The translations under genes were made by a program, and so were the position numbers. The notes below the pieces were generated by a model that was not told the origin of the DNA, did not search any database, and saw only the letters and a list, made by a program, of their open reading frames with translations. DNA of 64,000 nt from an uncultured Eubacteriales bacterium (GTDB taxonomy: Bacteria > Bacillota > Clostridia > Oscillospirales > CAG-272): assembly GCA_934433485.1 (NCBI GenBank), contig CAKRZR010000006.1:1-64000 (forward strand). Reading direction: 5' to 3'. Position 1 is the first letter of the stretch. Each line of letters starts with the position of its first letter. Below, piece after piece: positions 24,998 through 33,589 of this stretch.

Positions 24998-26530
24998 ATG
25001 AAAAAGCATATTTTCACGCTGCTTCTGGCATTTCTGCTTCTCACTCCGACGATGATCTCCTGTTCCAGCGGCGGAAAAGAAACGGAAGCGAACCAGACGG
25101 CGGCAGACACAACGGAAACAACAGCGGAAACCGAAACGGAGACGGAACGCCCCTACGCGGTGCTCCCGGATAAGGATTACGGCGGCGAGGACACCCCGCT
25201 CTTCGTGGCGTACAACGTTGAGGGCGCGAACACGGTATCCGGCACGTCCAAGAATGAATTTGGCGCGACGGAGCTGACCGGCGAAGCGGTAAACGACGCG
25301 CGCTTTGAGAGAAACAGCACGATCGAGGATCGCTTCAACGTGAAGATCGTCTCCTACGACTACAACGTGGAAACACAGTCCTTCTGCGTCCACGATCCGG
25401 TGGTCAAAGCCATCGACAATCTGATCATGGCGGGCGACAACCAGTACGCCTTCATGCTTCTCCCCGGCTATTCGACCTGCAAAATGGCGATAAACGGGAC
25501 GCTGATGGATCTGAAAACGATTCCGGAAATCGACTTTACAGCTCCTTGGTGGGATCAGAAGGCAAACGCGGATCTGACCGTGATGAACCGGCTCTATTAT
25601 ACGACAGGAGACATTTCCACGGCGGACAACGACGCGACCTGCACGATCCTGTTCAACAAGGTGCTGGCGGACAACTACGCCATCGAAAGCCCGTACGAGC
25701 TGGTAAAATCCGGCAAATGGACGCTCGACACGTTCCTTTCGCTCTGTGAGACTGCGGCATCGGATCTGAACGGCGACGGCGAATGGACCCGCGACGACCA
25801 GTACGGCGCGCTCATCTGGGACGACAGCTGCATGGCGGTCGTCAACGCGTCCGGCGAAAAGTGCGCGCAGGTGGACGAGAGTGGCAAGATCGTACTGAGC
25901 CTGAACACGGAAAAGGTGGTAAACACCCTTGACAAGTTCGTTCCGTTCGGCAGAAACAAACAGGTCGCGTTCCAGTACCAGAGAGCCGTAGACGCCTCTG
26001 ACCTCGTGGCAGTCGAGATGTTTTCGAACAACCAGGCGCTCTTCTTTATGCAGCTGATGCAGATCGTACCGAAGCTGCGCGACATGGAAGCGGATTTCGG
26101 CATCGTGCCGTATCCGAAGTATGACGAGGCGCAGATGGAGTATTACAATACAGTCGGCTCGTGGCATTCCGTATTCTTCTGTGTGCCGCAGGGTCCGGCG
26201 GATCTCGAAAAGAGCGGGATCATTGCGGAGGCGCTGGCATGCGAGGGTATGTATACCGTCACCCCGGCGTATTATGAAGTTACGCTCAAAACAAAATCCG
26301 CGCGCGACGAGGAATCGGCAGCCATGCTCGATCTGATTTTTGAAACGCGCGTATACGATCTCGGCTGGTACTACCAGTTCGGCGACTACAACGAGGGCGT
26401 TATGGACATCTTCCGTCTGAACAAGAAGGAGCAGGCGTTCACGTCCCTGTACGAAAAGAAAATCAAACAGGCGGAGAAGAAGATCAGCGAGGTCAATGAA
26501 GCCTTTGCCGCCATCGACACAGCGGAATAA
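24998..26530 (+). CDS. Extracellular solute-binding lipoprotein
   Basis: 510-residue protein with a signal peptide whose lipobox is weaker (MISCSS, cysteine near residue 25), a T/E-rich linker and a family 1 solute-binding domain. Paralogue blocks: GEAVNDARFERN, AGDNQYAFML, TCTILFNKVLADNY, the EF-hand-like loop DLNGDGEWTRDDQ (near 245), DFGIVPYPKYDEAQ and AYYEVTLKTKSARDE. It is more like the protein at 6040 than the tandem pair at 10-13 kb. AGGAAGGAA precedes the ATG. It is followed by another binding protein and a sulfatase-like gene on the same strand, so it probably captures the substrate of this island. No permease in the window. Confidence 0.87.
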   Translation: MKKHIFTLLLAFLLLTPTMISCSSGGKETEANQTAADTTETTAETETETERPYAVLPDKDYGGEDTPLFVAYNVEGANTVSGTSKNEFGATELTGEAVNDARFERNSTIEDRFNVKIVSYDYNVETQSFCVHDPVVKAIDNLIMAGDNQYAFMLLPGYSTCKMAINGTLMDLKTIPEIDFTAPWWDQKANADLTVMNRLYYTTGDISTADNDATCTILFNKVLADNYAIESPYELVKSGKWTLDTFLSLCETAASDLNGDGEWTRDDQYGALIWDDSCMAVVNASGEKCAQVDESGKIVLSLNTEKVVNTLDKFVPFGRNKQVAFQYQRAVDASDLVAVEMFSNNQALFFMQLMQIVPKLRDMEADFGIVPYPKYDEAQMEYYNTVGSWHSVFFCVPQGPADLEKSGIIAEALACEGMYTVTPAYYEVTLKTKSARDEESAAMLDLIFETRVYDLGWYYQFGDYNEGVMDIFRLNKKEQAFTSLYEKKIKQAEKKISEVNEAFAAIDTAE

Positions 26531-26595
26531 AACACCGCGAAAAATCACGCAACCCCTCTTTATATAGCGCAAATACACGGAGAAAAGAAACTTAA

Positions 26596-28098
26596 ATGAC
26601 AAAGAAACGGTATATCGCAGCAATCCTCGCAGCCCTGATGATCGCATCTATGAGCGGCTGCAACAATTCCACAAGCGACAACGAAACCAAGGCAAACACT
26701 TCGACGGAGACCACCGGTACAGAGACAACGGGATCAGAGACGGAAGCGGAGGAGACCACGTTCTCAGCAAGTCTTGCCAAGCAGGACTACAACGGCGCGG
26801 ACTTCCGCATCTACACCTCCAACACCATCAACGGGATCGTGAATACGATTCTTATCAACCACGCCGATGAGCAGACGGGTGAAATTCTGAACGACACCCT
26901 GTTCAACCGCGATCTCTTCGTCGAGGACAACTACAACGTCAAGCTGCAATACACCGTGGACGACGAAACCGCGACCGGTGCAATGGCAGGCAACCTTTCC
27001 AAAGGCATCCTCGCCGGAGACAGCGGTTATGAGCTGATCATCCAGGATCACGCGGAAACGGCACGGAACCTCGCGGCGCAAAGCTGCATCTACCCACTCA
27101 ACATGGTACCGGGCATTCAGCTCGATAAAGAATACTGGTTCCCGAAGGTCAATTCGACCAGCTACATCGGCGACAGCCTGTATTTCGCTTCCAGCATGAT
27201 CTCGCCGCGTTACTACGGCTCTGTATATCTCATGATGTTCAACCGTGACCTTGCGGAAAACCTCGGACTGGAGGACATCTACGGTCTGGTTTCCGACGGA
27301 AAATGGACGCTCGATAAGACGATTGAGCTGTCCCGTCAGGCGGTCAATGACACGAACGGCGACGGTACGATCGATGGCAACGACACGCTCGGCTTCTTCT
27401 GGGACAGCCACGAGGCGTTCATCATCGGCGCCGGCTGCCATCTCGTAGAGAGCGAAAACGGTCATCTCGTATCCAAAATGGACAGCGAGAAGATGGTCAA
27501 CCTGTTCCAGAAGATGGTGTCCTTCTTCCAGGAGGAAGGCGAGGTCTGGGACGGCTCCGAAGGGTATGACAACGTATTCAACGACGGCAACGCGCTGTTC
27601 TTCAATCCGTGCGCCTTTGACCTTGCCGGATTCCGCGACCTCGAGTACGATTTCGGTATTCTTCCGATGCCGAAATACGACGAGACACAGGCGGAGTACG
27701 TCGCATTCAGCCAGCCGTGGGTCAATACCACCGCGATCATCCCTGTAACACTGACCGGCGACGCGCTTGCCATGGTTGGTACCGTGACAGACGGCATGGT
27801 GGCGTATGGTTATGACTACGTGCGTCCGGCAGTATTTGAAAATGTCCTGATGCTCAAGAGCACGCGTGACGAGCAGTCCGCAAAGATCATCGACCTGATC
27901 TTCCAGAATGTCACCGTGGAGCTGTCTACCAGTATGTACTTCGGCAATTTCTCCAGTGAAATTGGGCAGTTCTTCAACCGCAAGCTCGGTCAGCAGGATA
28001 TCACCTCCCTGTATGCGTCCGTGAAGGATTCTCTGGAAGCGTCCCTGAAGTCTACGGAAGAGCAGTACAAGGAAATTGCCGCAAATCTCGGAAAATAA
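26596..28098 (+). CDS. Extracellular solute-binding lipoprotein
   Basis: 500-residue lipoprotein: signal MTKKRYIAAILAALMIASMSGC (lipobox MSGC), T/E-rich linker, then the solute-binding domain with TGEILNDTLFNRDLFVEDNYNV, a calcium-loop-like DTNGDGTIDGND (near 258), DFGILPMPKYDETQ and a C-terminal SLYASVKDSLEASLKS helix. It is the most diverged paralogue in the window, so it probably binds a different ligand from its neighbour. Only a weak AAAGAAA site precedes the ATG, suggesting translation tied to transcription from upstream. Lies 65 bases after the preceding binding-protein gene and 52 before the sulfatase-like gene. Confidence 0.86.
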   Translation: MTKKRYIAAILAALMIASMSGCNNSTSDNETKANTSTETTGTETTGSETEAEETTFSASLAKQDYNGADFRIYTSNTINGIVNTILINHADEQTGEILNDTLFNRDLFVEDNYNVKLQYTVDDETATGAMAGNLSKGILAGDSGYELIIQDHAETARNLAAQSCIYPLNMVPGIQLDKEYWFPKVNSTSYIGDSLYFASSMISPRYYGSVYLMMFNRDLAENLGLEDIYGLVSDGKWTLDKTIELSRQAVNDTNGDGTIDGNDTLGFFWDSHEAFIIGAGCHLVESENGHLVSKMDSEKMVNLFQKMVSFFQEEGEVWDGSEGYDNVFNDGNALFFNPCAFDLAGFRDLEYDFGILPMPKYDETQAEYVAFSQPWVNTTAIIPVTLTGDALAMVGTVTDGMVAYGYDYVRPAVFENVLMLKSTRDEQSAKIIDLIFQNVTVELSTSMYFGNFSSEIGQFFNRKLGQQDITSLYASVKDSLEASLKSTEEQYKEIAANLGK

Positions 28099-28150
28099 AA
28101 TATCGACAGTATATCTGTCATAACGAATCAAAAAGAAGGAGTACAAAACC

Positions 28151-29545
28151 ATGTCCAAGAAATTCCCGAACATTTTATTCTTTGGGATCGACAGCCTTCG
28201 CCGCGACCGTATGTCCCTGTACGGCTACCCGAAGCTGACCACACCGCACATCGATGCGTTCCTCGCCGAGGATTCCATCGTGTTCGACAACATGTTCAGC
28301 CCCTCCATCCCGACTACCCCCGGCTATGCGTCCATGCTCTCCGGGAAGGACTGCTTCGGCACCAACGTCGTCGCGCTCCGTCATGAAGGCGGCTATCTGC
28401 CCGATATGAAGACCCTGCCGCAGGTTCTCGAGGAAAACGGCTACAACACCACCTGTGTGAACTACGGCGGCTTCCCCGGCTTTGGCAACTACCTCAACTA
28501 CCCGATCACCTGGGGCTCCTTCGGCGAGGGCAGAAGCGCAAAGGCAGAGAGCCTGAACAGCGTTGCGGTACCGGAGCTGGAAAGACTTGCCGCTGAGGAC
28601 AAGCCGTTCATGCTCTTCTTACGGCACATGGATCCCCACTCCCCGTATCTCCCGCCGGAACCGTTTGAAAGAATGTTCTATGCGGGCGACGAAAACGATC
28701 CCAACAACCACTCCCTGGATCCCGTGTACGACTTCCTGCCGTTCCGCGATTATTTCTGCTCCTGGTTCCCGCCGAAATGCACCGATGCCGAATACATCTG
28801 CGCACAGTACGACGGCTCCATCGCATACATGGACGCTTCCATCCGCATCATTCTCGATAAGCTCGAATATCTGGGCATCGCGGACGATACCATCGTTGTG
28901 TTCACCTCCGACCACGGCGAAACCCTGTACGATCACGACTGCTACTTCGACCATCACTCCATGTACGACAACTGCCTGATCGTGCCGCTCGCCATCAAAT
29001 TCGGCAAGGGCTGCAAGAAGTACTTCCGCGGCTGCAAGCACGTAAAAACCTACGCGTACGAAAAGGACATCATGCCCACCATCCTTGCGATGCTCGGTAT
29101 CGAAACCGACGTCAAGTTCGACGGCAGAAACCTCTTCGACGTACTGGACGGAAAGGTGCCGGAGGAGCCGGAATGCTACATCACCGAGGCTACCTGGATG
29201 CGTAAGCACGGCTGGCGTACTCCGGAATGGAAGCTCATGGTCGCTCTGGAGCCGGACTTCCACTTCAAGCCCGAGATCGAGCTTTATAACCTCATCGAGG
29301 ACCCGAAGGAGAACAACAACGTCGCCGAGAAGTACCCGGAGGTCGTGGAGCTTCTGAAAAAGCGGATGCTCGACCATATCGCGAAGCGCGAGGCGGAAAC
29401 CGGCAGAACCGCCCCGATCTATACAAACCTCAACTGGAACGGCTTCGGCAGACCGTTTACCTCCTCCGAGGAAGCCTATCGCACCATGCACATCGGCAAT
29501 CCCGAGGACGCGAAACGGCTCCAGGAAATCAAGAAGCAGGACTAA
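28151..29545 (+). CDS. Sulfatase/alkaline phosphatase-superfamily hydrolase without the formylglycine cysteine
   Basis: 464-residue cytoplasmic enzyme of the sulfatase fold. N-terminal metal site is FFGIDSLRRDRMSLYGY (Asp near residue 12); the nucleophile region is FSPSIPTTPGYASMLSGKD (near 50-68), where classical sulfatases have C/S-x-P-x-R. Here no cysteine or arginine is present, so S52 or a threonine of PTTP would be the nucleophile. The second metal site is VFTSDHGETLYDHD (near 255); HDPH-like MDPHSPYLPPEP is near 158. Non-formylglycine members include phospho- and sulfo-hydrolases, so the activity is uncertain. AAGGAG precedes the ATG. The cluster setting (binding proteins, dehydrogenases) supports a role in desulfating or dephosphorylating imported sugars. 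Confidence 0.85.
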   Translation: MSKKFPNILFFGIDSLRRDRMSLYGYPKLTTPHIDAFLAEDSIVFDNMFSPSIPTTPGYASMLSGKDCFGTNVVALRHEGGYLPDMKTLPQVLEENGYNTTCVNYGGFPGFGNYLNYPITWGSFGEGRSAKAESLNSVAVPELERLAAEDKPFMLFLRHMDPHSPYLPPEPFERMFYAGDENDPNNHSLDPVYDFLPFRDYFCSWFPPKCTDAEYICAQYDGSIAYMDASIRIILDKLEYLGIADDTIVVFTSDHGETLYDHDCYFDHHSMYDNCLIVPLAIKFGKGCKKYFRGCKHVKTYAYEKDIMPTILAMLGIETDVKFDGRNLFDVLDGKVPEEPECYITEATWMRKHGWRTPEWKLMVALEPDFHFKPEIELYNLIEDPKENNNVAEKYPEVVELLKKRMLDHIAKREAETGRTAPIYTNLNWNGFGRPFTSSEEAYRTMHIGNPEDAKRLQEIKKQD

Positions 29546-29632
29546 GGATCCTCTGATTTCAGGTTGTTTTTGCGATAAAAGCCCTTATATTTCAGCCTTT
29601 TATCGCAAAAATCCGATTGATTCAGAGCATCC
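29546..29632. repeat. Nested long palindrome between sulfatase and dehydrogenase genes
   Basis: A perfect 15-bp inverted repeat (29567-29581 with 29597-29611, TTTTTGCGATAAAAG arms) is enclosed by a second inverted repeat (GGATCCTCTGA at 29546-29556 with TCAGAGCATCC at 29622-29632, 10 of 11 paired). There is no T tract after it, so it is not a normal terminator; it could protect or separate mRNA segments, or be a cruciform. Confidence 0.7.
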
Positions 29633-29696
29633 CTGAGGAAACGCTGATTTGCGATGGATTCCCACGCAAAAAAACCAATACAAAAAGGATAGTATC

Positions 29697-30707
29697 ATGC
29701 AAAGAACTGTTGTTGTAGGCATGGGGCATATCGGACACCGCCATGCCAGAGCGTATACGGAATGCGAACAGGCGCAGCTGGTTGCCGTTTGCGATCGCGT
29801 GGAAGAGCTGGCACGTGCCGCCGGTGAAAAATTCGGTGTGCCGTACTTTACCTCGGCGAAGGAATGCTATGCCGCCATGCAGCCGGACATCGTCAGCATC
29901 ACGACCGGCGGATACGAATACTCCAGCGACCACTATGAGCCGACCATGCAGGCGTTTGAGGCAGGCTGCAACGTCCTCGGCGAAAAACCGATCTCGAACG
30001 ACCTCCGTCACGCCACAGAGATGGTCGAGACCGCGGCAAGGCTCGGTCTGTGCTACGGCATCGATATGAACCACCGCTTCACGCCCGCGGCACGTCAGGC
30101 AAAAAAATGGCAGGACGACGGCAGGATCGGCAGTCTCTTATTCTGCAATATGGCGCTGTGGATCGGCAAATTCATGCCCCTTGATTCCGTGTACTACCAC
30201 CTCAAGGCGCTCAACCCCCACTCCGTGAACATCATGCAGTATTTCTGCGGTCCCATCAAGGAGGTTTCCACCTTCGCGATGAAGGCACCCGGCAGAGACA
30301 TTTACTCCACACAGTCCACGGCGATGCGGTTTGAAAACGGCGCGGTCGGACACCTTACGTCCTCCTACGACATCAAGCGCGGTCACCCGATGGAGCGCTG
30401 TGAGGTCGCGGGCACCGACGGTCGGTTCGTGTTCGAGGATATGTGGCGCGAAGCGACTCTGTACCCCGCGGAAACCTACGTCAAGGAAGTTTACACCAAC
30501 CCGATCTTCGACGGCTTTGAGAGCTTCTACGACACCTTCCGCGATCGTATCCACGCCTTCGTGCGCCAGGTAGACGCTGGCTGTAAGCCGGAAGAAATCG
30601 ACGGAAGCGGCAGAGAAGGTCTGGAAGCTTCCCGCGTCATCCACGCCATGATCCGCTCCGTAGAAGAAGGCGGCGCGGTTGTACAGGTCAAGGATATCAC
30701 CGAGTAA
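29697..30707 (+). CDS. Gfo/Idh/MocA family oxidoreductase
   Basis: 336-residue NAD(P)-dependent sugar or cyclitol dehydrogenase. The Rossmann motif VVVGMGHIGHRHARAY is at residues 5-20 and the family's EKPISND motif is near 100 with the catalytic lysine; DMNHRFTPAARQAKK follows near 122. Substrates in the family are sugars, sugar phosphates or inositols oxidised at a ring hydroxyl. An in-frame ATG at 29649 lacks a ribosome-binding site, while AAGGAT precedes 29697. A second related oxidoreductase lies at 32116, with an AraC regulator between them. With the isomerases upstream this suggests an oxidation/isomerisation route for an unusual sugar. Confidence 0.88.
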   Translation: MQRTVVVGMGHIGHRHARAYTECEQAQLVAVCDRVEELARAAGEKFGVPYFTSAKECYAAMQPDIVSITTGGYEYSSDHYEPTMQAFEAGCNVLGEKPISNDLRHATEMVETAARLGLCYGIDMNHRFTPAARQAKKWQDDGRIGSLLFCNMALWIGKFMPLDSVYYHLKALNPHSVNIMQYFCGPIKEVSTFAMKAPGRDIYSTQSTAMRFENGAVGHLTSSYDIKRGHPMERCEVAGTDGRFVFEDMWREATLYPAETYVKEVYTNPIFDGFESFYDTFRDRIHAFVRQVDAGCKPEEIDGSGREGLEASRVIHAMIRSVEEGGAVVQVKDITE

Positions 30708-30827
30708 AAATCAGACGGTACCGATACGGCAAACCACCAATCCCCCAAACAATCGGTACCGCCGCAATATCCCCCACGATAGCACGTCGCTCCATTATAA
30801 AGCGTGCTGCATAAGCGATATAGTAAG

Positions 30828-30978
30828 CCCCAGACTCGCACAAACAAAAAATAGAGCAAAAATCCCCTTTTATAAAAGTTTTGCGGAGCTGGGAGAAATC
30901 TTTGATTTCTCCTGAAGAATGCTTACGCATTCTTCCATTTTCCAAAAGCCGCGTTCCCCGTTCCCCCCGTTCCCCGCG
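30828..30978 (+). repeat. Dispersed intergenic repeat, copy 4 (two hairpins)
   Basis: Left box CCCCAGACTCGCACAAAC, TATAAAAGTTTTGCGGAGCTG, hairpin A GGAGAAATC/GATTTCTCC (30892-30912), hairpin B GAAGAATGC/GCATTCTTC (30914-30935), CCAAAAGC and a C-rich tail GTTCCCCGTTCCCC. Sits upstream of the AraC-type regulator gene. Confidence 0.75.
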
Positions 30979-30998
30979 CAGCCCCATAGGAGGTAGAT

Positions 30999-31892
30999 AT
31001 GGCAACTCTCAACGGCGATGGATTTTTCAGCGACAATTGCAGGATTCGTGTCATTGACGCACTGCACAACCACGCGCACGGCGACACGCATTCGCACCTG
31101 TTTTACGAAATGGTGTACGTGCGCACCGGATTCACACTGCACTCCTGCGAGGGCGAGATCGAGATGCTGTCGGCAGGCAATCTGTTCTTCATCCGACCGG
31201 GTGAGGAGCACGCATACATCAACGCGCAGCAGGTGAAGCTGTACAACTGCATCTTTTACGGCGACGCGCTGGGCGATCTGCTGCCGGAGCTGTCGAAGCT
31301 GCCGGGACTGCGCGAGCTGTTTCTCGGAGAGAGCACAGACGAGACCGCGCGCTCGGAAAACGTGATGCAAAACCGCATCCTGCGTATCGACGTGGGAGAA
31401 CGGCGCACACTGGAGACGATGCTCGAGGGGATCGTGCGCGAATACGACGTGCGCGAGGTCGGTTGGGAAAGCTCCGTCAAGGCGCGGCTGGTGCAGTTTC
31501 TGGTGCGGTACGCCCGCCTCTACGCGGCACAGTGCGAGAAACGGCGGGACGGCAGCGACGACTACTACGGCTACATCTACAAGGTGCTCGAATACGTGAA
31601 CGCGCACTACAGCGAGGACGTGACGATGGCGCAGCTCTCCGCGGTTACCGGACTTTCGCCGGACTATATGGCGCGCCGCTTCAAGGCGGTGATGTACATG
31701 TCTCCGTCCGAGTACGTGCGCAAATTCCGGATCGCCAAAGCCATGGAGTTCCTCTGCAACACGTCTCTCTCCATCGCCGAGATCGCCGCACAGACCGGAT
31801 TCTCCGACGTCAGTCTGTTCTCCCGCGTGTTCAAAACCGCCGTCGGTCTGCCGCCTGCCTCGTATCGCAAGAACCTCCACGAGGATATATAG
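30999..31892 (+). CDS. AraC-family transcriptional regulator
   Basis: 297-residue regulator: an N-terminal cupin ligand-binding domain (HSHLFYEMVYVRTG near residue 27, FFIRPGEEHAYI near 65) and a C-terminal AraC/XylS double helix-turn-helix (MAQLSAVTGLSPDYMARRFKAVM near 210 and SIAEIAAQTGFSDVSLFSRVFK near 257, with GLPPASYRK closing). Regulators of this type sense a sugar or metabolite and activate adjacent catabolic genes. AGGAGGT precedes the ATG. Its location between two Gfo/Idh/MocA genes suggests it controls the island. Confidence 0.93.
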   Translation: MATLNGDGFFSDNCRIRVIDALHNHAHGDTHSHLFYEMVYVRTGFTLHSCEGEIEMLSAGNLFFIRPGEEHAYINAQQVKLYNCIFYGDALGDLLPELSKLPGLRELFLGESTDETARSENVMQNRILRIDVGERRTLETMLEGIVREYDVREVGWESSVKARLVQFLVRYARLYAAQCEKRRDGSDDYYGYIYKVLEYVNAHYSEDVTMAQLSAVTGLSPDYMARRFKAVMYMSPSEYVRKFRIAKAMEFLCNTSLSIAEIAAQTGFSDVSLFSRVFKTAVGLPPASYRKNLHEDI

Positions 31893-32115
31893 AGGACAGG
31901 GAACGCCAGATGACGGGATTGACTTCCCAGCGTTTAGAAATACCGCGGCAGGCGCAAAAATACCCTGAAAGCAACATTTCCCCGCGCATTCCTGTTTTTC
32001 CTTTCCCCAAACGATGGGAAAAGGATGCGGGAATACCTTTTCAATGCGGGCTTTCCCGCAGCATCAAACATATTTTGTACTTCTCAATGGGATGATTCCC
32101 GGAAAGGATATATCA

Positions 32116-33201
32116 ATGGAAAAAATTTTCAAGAGTGCCGTCGTCGGTATGGGCGGTATTGGTCATCAGCACGCAGCCTGCATCCAGCACGACCCTCTGG
32201 CAGAGCTTGTCGCGGTCTGCGATCTCAATAAGCAGAAAGCGGACGACGCCGCGGAAAAATTCAAGGTCCCGGCGTTCTACTCCCTCAAGGAAATGCTTCT
32301 CGCGCATCCGGAGATCGAAGTCGTTCATGTGACGACCTCCGGCTTTGAAAACGGTTCGTGGCACTTTATTCCCGCTATGGAAGCCCTCGACGCCGGCAAG
32401 CACGTGCTTGTGGAAAAGCCGATCTCCAACAACATCGAGGAAGCCCGTCAGCTTGTTGATTTTGCCGCCCGCAAGAATCTGTACCTCGGCTGCAACCTGA
32501 ACCACTACTTCAGCGGTCCCGCGTTCCGTGCCGATGAGCTGATGGCAAACGACAGCATCGGCGAACAGGTTTATGCGCTGACCAAGGTCGGCTTCGACGG
32601 TTCTGCTGTGAATGTAGCCAGAGCGGATAAATTCGATCGCATGAATATGCCCTACGCACATGCCAAGGCATTCCTGACCCATCCATTCTCCGTGATGCGT
32701 CACTACTGCGGCGACATCTCCCACATCCAGTGCTTCATGGAAAAGCCCGGTGCGCGCCGTCAGTCCGAGGATCTGATGATGTCCATCACCTCTGTACATA
32801 TGAAGTTCGAGAACGGCTGCGTTGGTTATATGCTTTCCCAGAGAGGCGACGCCAACTTCGGTCTCGGCGGTTGGTGGAGCTTCGAGCTTGCCGGTACGCA
32901 CGGTACGTTCTGCATCGAGAACTGCGTTGAAAAGCTCACCTATTGGAAACAGGGACAGGCACCGGAGGTCTTCAACACCGGTATCACCGATTTCTGCGCA
33001 ACCTTCCCGCTCCGTATCCACGCGTTCTATGAGGATCTCGTAAACGAAGTGCCGAGAGAACACCTCCGCGCTTCCGGCAGAGACGCCCTCGCGACCATGG
33101 AATATATCTTCGCTGCCATCGATTCCTACGAATCCGGCGGAGAAATCGTTCGTCCGCACGCACTCCCCGCATTCCACGGCGACCCGACCATCATCCACTG
33201 A
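32116..33201 (+). CDS. Gfo/Idh/MocA family oxidoreductase, second paralogue
   Basis: 361-residue dehydrogenase with Rossmann motif VVGMGGIGHQHAACIQ at residues 8-24, EKPISNN near 105 and LGCNLNHYFSGPAFRADELM near 130. It is related to the gene at 29697 but a separate paralogue, with a longer C-terminal sheet domain (GWWSFELAGTHGTFCIEN). AAAGGA precedes the ATG; an upstream in-frame ATG at 32014 lacks a site. Probably acts on the same or a successive sugar intermediate as the other dehydrogenase. Followed by a strong terminator that closes the carbohydrate island. Confidence 0.88.
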   Translation: MEKIFKSAVVGMGGIGHQHAACIQHDPLAELVAVCDLNKQKADDAAEKFKVPAFYSLKEMLLAHPEIEVVHVTTSGFENGSWHFIPAMEALDAGKHVLVEKPISNNIEEARQLVDFAARKNLYLGCNLNHYFSGPAFRADELMANDSIGEQVYALTKVGFDGSAVNVARADKFDRMNMPYAHAKAFLTHPFSVMRHYCGDISHIQCFMEKPGARRQSEDLMMSITSVHMKFENGCVGYMLSQRGDANFGLGGWWSFELAGTHGTFCIENCVEKLTYWKQGQAPEVFNTGITDFCATFPLRIHAFYEDLVNEVPREHLRASGRDALATMEYIFAAIDSYESGGEIVRPHALPAFHGDPTIIH

Positions 33202-33217
33202 TCCCCAAAAGCAAACC

Positions 33218-33257
33218 AAAAGCTCCGTCTCATTAAAAATGGGACGGAGCCTTTTTG
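33218..33257 (+). terminator. Rho-independent terminator ending the carbohydrate island
   Basis: AAAGCTCCGTCTCAT pairs with ATGGGACGGAGCCTTT around an A-rich loop, followed by TTTTT. Confidence 0.85.
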
Positions 33258-33458
33258 TGTATGTCGAAGTGAAAATGAGAAGTGAGAAATGTGTATTTCC
33301 AAAATACAGGAAAGAAACGATCCGCACTTCCAAAATCCTACGATAGCAGAGGAACAAGCGATACAGGTCTGACACTTACCGGTAAACAAGGTCGCGAACC
33401 AATCGTTCGATAAAAACAATCGCACACATGCGACCGAAAGTAACCGCACAGTCTAAAT

Positions 33459-33589
33459 CCAGACTCGCACAAACTCCACGCAATCCTTTTTCATAAAAGT
33501 TTTGCGGAGCTGGGAGAAATCTTTGATTTCTCCTGAAGAATGCTTACGCATTCTTCCATTTTCCAAAAGCCGCGTTCCCCCGTTCCCCC
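33459..33589 (+). repeat. Dispersed intergenic repeat, copy 5 (two hairpins)
   Basis: Almost the same as copy 4: left box CCAGACTCGCACAAAC, TTTTTCATAAAAGTTTTGCGG, hairpins A and B identical in sequence, CCAAAAGC and the C-rich tail. The tail directly abuts the stop codon of the minus-strand aminotransferase gene (no base between). Confidence 0.75.

Noticed and set aside
24785..26647. A 620-codon minus-strand frame
   Set aside because: Antisense to a well-supported solute-binding lipoprotein; its composition is that of a shadow frame.
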